NCBI RefSeq assembly: GCF_014648655.1
Contig: NZ_BMRN01000024.1
Span: 1 to 64,000 of the forward strand
DNA length: 64,000 nucleotides
Reading direction: 5' to 3'
Origin: Streptomyces atratus
Lineage (GTDB): Bacteria; Actinomycetota; Actinomycetes; Streptomycetales; Streptomycetaceae
Numbering within the stretch: position 1 is the first letter of the stretch; each line of letters starts with the position of its first letter. Positions 58,593 through 64,000 of this stretch are shown here, piece by piece. The notes beneath the pieces were generated by a model. It was not told the origin of the DNA. It searched no databases and saw only the letters and a list, made by a program, of their open reading frames with translations. The translations under genes and the position numbers were made by a program.

Positions 58593-59033
58593 ATGAACAT
58601 CCCTTTCTTGGACAGCTGGCGCAAGCGTCACGACGGTACGCGAGGGGCGGGGCTCGCAGCCGCCGTCGAGGCTGATCCTGAGGGTGTGGCCGACCTCCTC
58701 GCGGAGTGCGAGCTACTGCGTGTCCGGGCGGGGCAGCGGGGGCTCGAACTCGATGACAGCCCGGCCTCGTTGGCGGCTCTCGATCAGTTGCCGCCGCGCT
58801 GGCGCGACGATCCCGAGGAGCTGCCCTGGCTGGGCAACGACGCGGGGCTGTACCTGGGCACGGTTCTGGTGCGCAACGTCCCCGGTGCGGTCTGGAACAT
58901 CTGGCCGAGCGGACAGCCCGTGGTGCGGCTTGCCTCGGGGCGGGAGATCGATGTGGTCGAGGCCGGGCTGGACTGGGCGATCGCGGGCAGTCCCGAGCTC
59001 TCGCAGGTGTACTCGGAGTCGGCCGAGGGGTAG
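58593..59033 (+). CDS. Conserved hypothetical protein (DUF6278-like)
   Basis: 146 aa cytoplasmic protein: FLDSWRKRHDGTRGAGLAAA, ADLLAECELLRVRAGQRGLE, LAALDQLPPRWRDDPE, NDAGLYLGTVLVRNVPGAVW. Resembles a Streptomyces family known only by DUF number. AGGGAAA lies 8 bases before ATG 58593. Function unknown. gluA lies downstream with its own AT-rich promoter region. Confidence 0.78.
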   Translation: MNIPFLDSWRKRHDGTRGAGLAAAVEADPEGVADLLAECELLRVRAGQRGLELDDSPASLAALDQLPPRWRDDPEELPWLGNDAGLYLGTVLVRNVPGAVWNIWPSGQPVVRLASGREIDVVEAGLDWAIAGSPELSQVYSESAEG

Positions 59034-59156
59034 AACTCTCACTAAAACCGAATAAGATGCCTTATATCCCATTTATGCGTGTCGGAGGCGAAGTCCCTTT
59101 TCGCGCTGGATAGTTTGCGCTGACCTCGACATAGCGACAAGTGGGTGGGGCAGCGT

Positions 59157-59900
59157 ATGGCCGTCGATCCGTTGATCGAGCTGCGGGACGTCAACAAGTT
59201 CTACGGGCAGCTGCACGTACTGCGGGACATCAACCTCACCGTCGGCCGCGGGGAGGTGGTGGTGGTCATCGGCCCCTCCGGCTCCGGTAAATCAACGCTC
59301 TGCCGGACCATCAACCGGCTGGAGACGATCGAGTCGGGTCACATCGTGATCGACGGCAGACCTCTTCCCGAGGAGGGGAAGGGGCTGGCCCAGCTCCGGG
59401 CCGAAGTGGGCATGGTCTTCCAGTCGTTCAACCTGTTCGCGCACAAGACCGTGCTGGCCAATGTCTCGCTCGCCCAGCTCAAGGTCCGCAAGCGGAAGAA
59501 GGACGACGCCGACCGGCGCTCCCGGGAACTGCTGGAGCGGGTCGGACTCGCCTCACAGGCCGAGAAGTTCCCCGCCCAGCTCTCCGGCGGCCAGCAGCAG
59601 CGGGTCGCCATCGCGCGCGCCCTCGCCATGGACCCCAAGGCACTGCTCTTCGACGAGCCCACCTCGGCGCTCGACCCGGAGATGATCAACGAGGTGCTGG
59701 AGGTCATGCAGCAGCTCGCCCGGGACGGCATGACCATGGTCGTCGTCACGCATGAGATGGGCTTCGCCCGCTCCGCGGCCAACCGCGTGGTCTTCATGGC
59801 CGACGGCCGCGTCGTCGAGGACCGCACTCCCGAGGCGTTCTTCACCGCTCCCGAGAGTGACCGCGCCAAGGACTTCCTGTCCAAGATCCTCAAGCACTGA
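59157..59900 (+). CDS. gluA: Glutamate ABC transporter ATP-binding protein
   Basis: 247 aa. Walker A GPSGSGKS, Q-loop VFQSFNLFAHKT, signature LSGGQQQR, Walker B LLFDEPTSALDPEM, switch VVTHEMGFA; PAAT (polar amino acid) family. ATG 59157 is preferred over GTG 59145 because GGGTGGGG lies just upstream. First gene of gluABCD. The leader (59034-59156) is unusually AT-rich for this genome. Confidence 0.94.
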   Translation: MAVDPLIELRDVNKFYGQLHVLRDINLTVGRGEVVVVIGPSGSGKSTLCRTINRLETIESGHIVIDGRPLPEEGKGLAQLRAEVGMVFQSFNLFAHKTVLANVSLAQLKVRKRKKDDADRRSRELLERVGLASQAEKFPAQLSGGQQQRVAIARALAMDPKALLFDEPTSALDPEMINEVLEVMQQLARDGMTMVVVTHEMGFARSAANRVVFMADGRVVEDRTPEAFFTAPESDRAKDFLSKILKH

Positions 59901-59911
59901 CGGGGAGCTCC

Positions 59912-60826
59912 GTGTTGCGTACGAGAAGATTTCTGGCCGCCTGCGCCGGTCTCCTGCTGGCCGTGCTCGCCGCCGGTTGCGGCAAGGAGGGCAGCCCGCC
60001 GGTGAAGGGCCCGAAGCCCGAGCAGCTGCCCGTGTACAAGGTCGACACCAGCTTCCGGCTGCCCGAATCACCGACCTGGAAGAAGGCGAAGAAGCGCGGA
60101 TACCTCAGGGTCGGGGCCAAGGAGGACCAGCCCTACCTGGGCGAGAAGGACCCGGCCACCGGCGTCTACTCCGGCTTCGACATCGAGATCGCCAAGATGA
60201 TGTCGGCCTCGCTCGGCTTCGACCCGAAGACGATCCGCTTCAGGACCATCGCCTCCGCCAACCGTGAGACGGCGCTTCAGAACGGCCAGATCGACTACTA
60301 CGTCGGCACCTACACCATCAACGCCATGCGCAAGAAGCTCGTCGGCTTCGCCGGGCCCTACTTCATGGCCGGGCAGTCTCTGCTCGTCCGCACCGACGAA
60401 CACGACATCAACGGCCCTCAGGACCTGGCCGGCAGGACGGTCTGCTCGGCGGCCGGATCGACCCCGTACCAGCGCATCGCCGCCGACTACCCGAAGGCGA
60501 TCCTGGTCGCCTACGACACGTACTCGATCTGCGTCGACAACCTGCTGACGTACCAGGTCGACGCCGTCACCACCGACGACGCGATCCTGCTGGGCTTCGC
60601 CGCCAAGGCGCCCAAGGAGCTGAAGGTGGTGGGCAAGCCGTTCTCCGAGGAGCCGTACGGCATCGGCGTCCCGCGCAGCGACAACGCGCTGCGGTTCGCC
60701 CTCAACGACGCACTGGAGGCGAACGAGAGGAACGGCAACTGGAAGAGGGCGTTCGAGGCCACACTCGGTCTGTCCGGGGTGCCCGCGCCGACTCCGCCGC
60801 CCATCGACCGCTACCCGGCGACCTGA
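59912..60826 (+). CDS. gluB: Glutamate ABC transporter substrate-binding lipoprotein
   Basis: 304 aa. Lipobox LAAGC (C23), then an SBP_bac_3 domain: RGYLRVGAKEDQPYLGEKDP, GFDIEIAKMM, GQIDYYVGTYTINAMRKKLV, FAGPYFMAGQSLLVR, DLAGRTVCSAAGSTPYQRIA. Binds glutamate (or a similar acidic amino acid) outside the membrane. GTG start with GGGGAG; 11 bp after gluA. Confidence 0.94.
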   Translation: MLRTRRFLAACAGLLLAVLAAGCGKEGSPPVKGPKPEQLPVYKVDTSFRLPESPTWKKAKKRGYLRVGAKEDQPYLGEKDPATGVYSGFDIEIAKMMSASLGFDPKTIRFRTIASANRETALQNGQIDYYVGTYTINAMRKKLVGFAGPYFMAGQSLLVRTDEHDINGPQDLAGRTVCSAAGSTPYQRIAADYPKAILVAYDTYSICVDNLLTYQVDAVTTDDAILLGFAAKAPKELKVVGKPFSEEPYGIGVPRSDNALRFALNDALEANERNGNWKRAFEATLGLSGVPAPTPPPIDRYPAT

Positions 60827-60843
60827 GAGGGCGGGCATCGACC

Positions 60844-61488
60844 ATGGACGTACTCACACAGAATTTCTCGCTCTACGGCAAGGGCTTTCTCGGCACGGTC
60901 GAGCTGACCGTCTACTCCTCGATCCTGGCCCTGCTCCTCGGCTTCTTCATGGCCTCATGCCGGGTGGCTCCCGTCGGCTCGCTCCGGGTGTTCGGCACGG
61001 TCTGGGTGACGGTGCTGCGCAACACCCCGCTGACGCTGCTCTTCTTCGCGGTCCTGCTCGGACTGCCGCGCTTCGGCCTGGTGCTTCCCTTCAAGGTCTT
61101 CGCGGTCCTCGCGCTCGGCTGCTACACCTCCGCGTTCATCTGCGAGGTGCTGCGCTCCGGCATCAACACCGTGCCGACGGGGCAGGGCGAGGCAGCCCGC
61201 AGTCTCGGCATGACGTTCGGTCAGACGCTGAACAACATCGTGCTGCCGCAGGCGTTCCGTTCGGTGATCCCGCCGATCGGCTCGACACTCATCGCCCTCG
61301 CCAAGAACTCGGCGATCGCCGGGGCCTTCAGCGTGACCGAGCTGCTCGGCACCTACAAGACCCTCAACGAGCTGGGTTACAGCATCATCTGGACCTTCGT
61401 CTGGATCGCCGTCGGCTACCTGATCATCACCCTGTCCATCAGTGCGCTCTTCAATGTGCTGGAGAAGCGCTGGGGAGTCGCCCGATGA
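60844..61488 (+). CDS. gluC: Glutamate ABC transporter permease 1
   Basis: 214 aa, five or six helices. Has the His/Glu/Gln-type permease signature: ICEVLRSGINTVPTGQGEAA, SLGMTFGQTLNNIVLPQAFR. Overlaps gluD by 4 bp. Confidence 0.94.
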   Translation: MDVLTQNFSLYGKGFLGTVELTVYSSILALLLGFFMASCRVAPVGSLRVFGTVWVTVLRNTPLTLLFFAVLLGLPRFGLVLPFKVFAVLALGCYTSAFICEVLRSGINTVPTGQGEAARSLGMTFGQTLNNIVLPQAFRSVIPPIGSTLIALAKNSAIAGAFSVTELLGTYKTLNELGYSIIWTFVWIAVGYLIITLSISALFNVLEKRWGVAR

Positions 61489-62357
61489 CCACCCACACCG
61501 CGCCGTCCCCCACCGCGCTCTACGACATCCCGGGCCCGGTCACCCGTAAACGCCACCGCTTGTACGGGTTCGTCTCGACGGTCCTGATCCTCGCCCTGGT
61601 CGGCTGGGTCATCCATCTGCTCTTCGACACCGAACAGTTCACCAGCGCCAAATGGACACCCTTCGAGTACAAGGGCATTCAGGAGCTGCTGCTGCGCGGA
61701 CTGGGCAACACGCTCAAGGCGTTCGCGTACGCCGCCGTGCTCTCCCTCGTGCTCGGGGCGGTGCTCGCCGTCGGCCGGCTCTCCGACCACCGGGTCGTGC
61801 GCTGGGTCTCGACGCTGCTGGTCGAGTTCTTCCGGGCCATGCCCGTTCTGGTGATGATCTTCTTCATCTTCGTGGCGCTGAAGGTGCAGCCGCTGCCCGC
61901 GCTGGTCACCGGTCTGACCCTGTACAACGGCTCGGTGCTCGCCGAGGTGTTCCGTACCGGAATCAATTCGGTGGAGCGCGGCCAGCGCGAGGCCGCGTAC
62001 GCCCTGGGGATGCGCAAGACGCAGGTCACCACGTTCGTACTGGCCCCGCAGGCGGTGCGTGCCATGCTGCCCACGATCATCAGCCAGCTGGTGGTGGCGC
62101 TGAAGGACACCTCGCTCGGCTATCTGATCACCTACGAGGAATTCCTCCACGCGGGCAAGCTCATCGCGTCCAACCTCGACTACGATCTTCCCTTCATCCC
62201 TGTGGTGATGGTGATCTCGCCGATCTACATCGGGATGTGCATGCTGCTCTCCTGGTTCGCGACCTGGGTGGCCAAGCGGGAGCGGCGCAATCCGAAGACG
62301 AAGGCCGTGGAGGTCGCACCGGCCGAACCAGGAACGCTGCTGCCGGGAGTGCAGTAG
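61485..62357 (+). CDS. gluD: Glutamate ABC transporter permease 2
   Basis: 290 aa, with an N-terminal extension typical of GluD, an inner-membrane domain and the EAA-like loop GINSVERGQREAAYALGM, TTFVLAPQAVRAMLPTIISQ. Forms the heterodimeric channel with GluC. A hairpin follows the stop. Confidence 0.94.
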   Translation: MTTHTAPSPTALYDIPGPVTRKRHRLYGFVSTVLILALVGWVIHLLFDTEQFTSAKWTPFEYKGIQELLLRGLGNTLKAFAYAAVLSLVLGAVLAVGRLSDHRVVRWVSTLLVEFFRAMPVLVMIFFIFVALKVQPLPALVTGLTLYNGSVLAEVFRTGINSVERGQREAAYALGMRKTQVTTFVLAPQAVRAMLPTIISQLVVALKDTSLGYLITYEEFLHAGKLIASNLDYDLPFIPVVMVISPIYIGMCMLLSWFATWVAKRERRNPKTKAVEVAPAEPGTLLPGVQ

Positions 62358-62359
62358 CC

Positions 62360-62383
62360 GGGACCCGCTGCGAAGCGGGCCCC
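62360..62383 (+). terminator. Terminator after gluABCD
   Basis: CCCGCT (62364-62369), GCGA tetraloop, AGCGGG (62374-62379), extended by GGG/CCC after a one-base mismatch. Begins right after the gluD stop. Confidence 0.65.
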
Positions 62384-62416
62384 GAGGGGCAGTGCCCGCC
62401 CGGCAGCAGCCGGTGA

Positions 62417-62934
62417 TCACTTCTCGCGCAAGGGAACGGACACGTACGACGGGTCCGCCCGGGGCGAGGAGAAGGTCAGCTGTGGGCCGGCCGGGTCGTG
62501 CTCGATGTACAGCGGGTCGACGGTGTCGATCACCAGGGTGAGTCGGTGACCGGCGGGCCCGCGACCTCGATGTCGCCGCCGGAGAGCCAGAGGCCCCGCG
62601 AGGTGTAACTGACCACCACATAGCCGGAGTCGGCGAGCTGCTGGGCCTGGGCGAGGTACTCGACCTGTGGCAGGCCCCAGCTGGTGGGCAGCACGATCAG
62701 TGGATGCCGCTCGCCCGGCTGCGCACCGGCGGCCGTGAACACATTGCCCTTGAGCGTGATCCCGCCGGAGCCGGGGATGTCGTAGAACCCCAGGCCCGGA
62801 GCGGACGCCGCCACCGCTGCGGCGGCGGGCCGGGCGGTGGCCGCCGGGGCCGCGCCGAGGGCGGCTCCGGCGAGCAGGACGGCGGCCGTTCCGATGGAAG
62901 CGGTGGTGCGCAGAGCCGGGTACGGGCGTGCCAC
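62417..62934 (-). pseudogene. CocE/X-Pro-peptidase-like secreted hydrolase, internally deleted
   Basis: GTG 62934 with GAGGAG begins a signal peptide and the N-terminus of an alpha/beta hydrolase (ITLKGNVFTAAGAQPGERHP, LIVLPTSWGLPQVEYLAQAQ, GYVVVSYTSRGLWLSGGDIE). At about 62550-62560 it jumps to the C-terminal jelly-roll end in another frame (AGHRLTLVIDTVDPLYIEHD, PAGPQLTFSSP, stop 62417). The nucleophile region and several hundred residues are missing. The fused frame stops at 62530. A deletion at a short GC-rich homology is the simplest explanation. Confidence 0.75.
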
Positions 62935-63070
62935 GGGTCACTCCTCACGCGTGCCGGTGCAAAGTGACCCGACGGTAACCCTGGCTCCTTACTCGTGGTA
63001 ACTCGTCGTAAGTCGCGTGAGAGCAACGATTATTGGATGCGGTGTCAGTAACGCGGCGCAGCGGTGCGGC

Positions 63071-64000
63071 TCACTTCAGCGCGCTCTTCGCCTGCCAGTC
63101 GGACCATGTCACATTCCACGCCCCGTACCCGTTGCCCTCCGCGACCGTGCCCTTGGCGTCCGCGCCGGTGATCTCGAACGGGTCGCCGACCCGCACCTGC
63201 TGGTACAGCGCACCGGCATTGGCGTCGCTCATTCCGACACAGCCCGAACTGTGGTTGGCCACCCCGAAGTAGGCCGCGTTCCACGGCGCCGCGTGGGCGT
63301 ACATCCCCGACCAGGTCAGCCGCATCGACGAGTCGACCATCTTGTCGTAGGCGTCGCCGAGACCGACCGTCTCGGAGCGCATGTTGATCGTGCCCTCCTT
63401 GGCCATCAGCACGGCCGTGCCGCGCCAGGACGCCTTCTCGCCGCCCGGGGTGCCGGCCGACATGGGCACGTCCATGACGGTCTTTCCGTCCCGCTTCAGC
63501 GCCAGCCGGTGGCGGTCGAGGTCGACCTTGACCACCTGGTCGGTTCCGATGGTGAAGGTGGTCCTGTAGTCGCGGACGAACCAGCCGCCGGACGGGCCCG
63601 AGTCGATTCCGTTGAGGTCGGCGTCGAGCGTGACCTTCGTACCGGACTTCCAGTACTCCTTGGGCCGCCAGTCGACGCGGTCCTTGCCGGAGTAGTCCTG
63701 CAGCCAGCCCCAGGAGCCCTCGGTGTTGTTCGAGGTGGAGACCTTCAGGGCCTTCTCGACCGCGGCCCTGTCCTTCACCGGGTTGTCGAAGACGATCGAC
63801 AGGGGCTGGGCGATGCCGACCGTGGTGTTCTTGCCGGGGGCCAGCGTCAGCTTGTTGACCTTGTCGGCCCCGGCGGTGGTGAACCCGGCCTTGTCGCTGC
63901 CGCCCTCGGTGTCCTTCGCCTCGACGCTGTACGTGGTGCCCGGAGCGGCCGGCCGGTCGGACGTCCAGGTCCTGCCGTCGGCGGATATCCGGCCGGTGAG
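63071..64000 (-). CDS. L,D-transpeptidase with Ig-like domains (partial, cut by right edge)
   Basis: C-terminal 309 residues visible; the start lies beyond 64000. Two Ig-like domains (TYSVEAKDTEGGSDKAGFTT; VNKLTLAPGKNTTVGIAQPL) precede a YkuD catalytic domain with WSGMYAHAAPWNAA and the active-site HSSGCVGMSD (catalytic Cys), then GDPFEITG and a C-terminal WNVTWSDWQ. Forms 3-3 peptidoglycan cross-links outside the membrane. The full protein probably has a lipoprotein leader, as usual for actinobacterial LdtMt2-like enzymes. Confidence 0.93.
   Translation of the reverse strand, partial: LTGRISADGRTWTSDRPAAPGTTYSVEAKDTEGGSDKAGFTTAGADKVNKLTLAPGKNTTVGIAQPLSIVFDNPVKDRAAVEKALKVSTSNNTEGSWGWLQDYSGKDRVDWRPKEYWKSGTKVTLDADLNGIDSGPSGGWFVRDYRTTFTIGTDQVVKVDLDRHRLALKRDGKTVMDVPMSAGTPGGEKASWRGTAVLMAKEGTINMRSETVGLGDAYDKMVDSSMRLTWSGMYAHAAPWNAAYFGVANHSSGCVGMSDANAGALYQQVRVGDPFEITGADAKGTVAEGNGYGAWNVTWSDWQAKSALK

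Overview
This is a high-GC chromosomal segment of a Streptomyces. The evidence is strong third-position G/C bias, GGAGG-type ribosome sites, frequent GTG starts, ATGA and GTGA stop/start overlaps, leaderless promoters, secreted chitinolytic enzymes, and Streptomyces-type operons: gluABCD, the allantoin genes with aceB, an ROK kinase with a sugar ABC transporter, and a pcaL fusion. No genome comparison could be run, so family names rest on recognisable motifs and remembered families.

Layout. 0-7 kb: an NCS2 purine permease, then two GH46 chitosanases about 4 kb apart. They bracket an islet with two decayed IS1182-like copies, a secreted-protein/lipoprotein pair and a small SH3-type secreted protein. 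7-11 kb: a leaderless alpha/beta hydrolase, a HEAT-repeat protein and a fibronectin-III lipoprotein. 11.4-17 kb: a tightly coupled minus-strand operon (leucine-rich repeat, ankyrin, MoxR AAA+ ATPase, metallopeptidase-like VWA protein) with a tRNA-like gene just upstream. This is the best candidate for an undescribed system. 17-20.6 kb: a modular GH18 chitinase with two DasR-like sites in its promoter and a TTA (bldA) codon in its signal peptide, then a MarR regulator operon.

21-31.5 kb: purine and glyoxylate catabolism. It holds malate synthase, a MobA/MocA-like nucleotidyltransferase, an IclR (AllR-like) regulator, allantoinase and allantoicase, interrupted by a two-component system divergent from an FtsX/MacB-type ABC exporter. 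A 17-bp inverted-repeat element occurs at both the aceB and the allantoinase promoters, so one regulator probably controls both: allantoin is opened and cleaved, and the glyoxylate enters malate synthase. 31.5-39.6 kb: small redox enzymes, an EamA transporter, a second two-component pair, and a P450 with a PaaI-like thioesterase. 39.7-47.7 kb: a sugar-uptake locus with a Gfo/Idh oxidoreductase divergent from a GntR regulator, two tandem paralogous binding proteins, a permease, an ATPase, an ROK kinase and a membrane protein.

47.7-51.2 kb is a scar region: a pcaL 5' fragment, a CBS-domain remnant, ISL3- and IS3-type transposase tails, plus an intact metallothionein-like protein and a serine hydrolase. 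51.2-64 kb: intact pcaL, a metallo-hydrolase, exonuclease III, a Cmx/Cml-type efflux gene preceded by a 20-bp perfect palindrome, a Tat-exported PhoD phosphatase, a DUF6278-like protein, gluABCD, an internally deleted CocE-type hydrolase pseudogene and an L,D-transpeptidase cut by the right edge.
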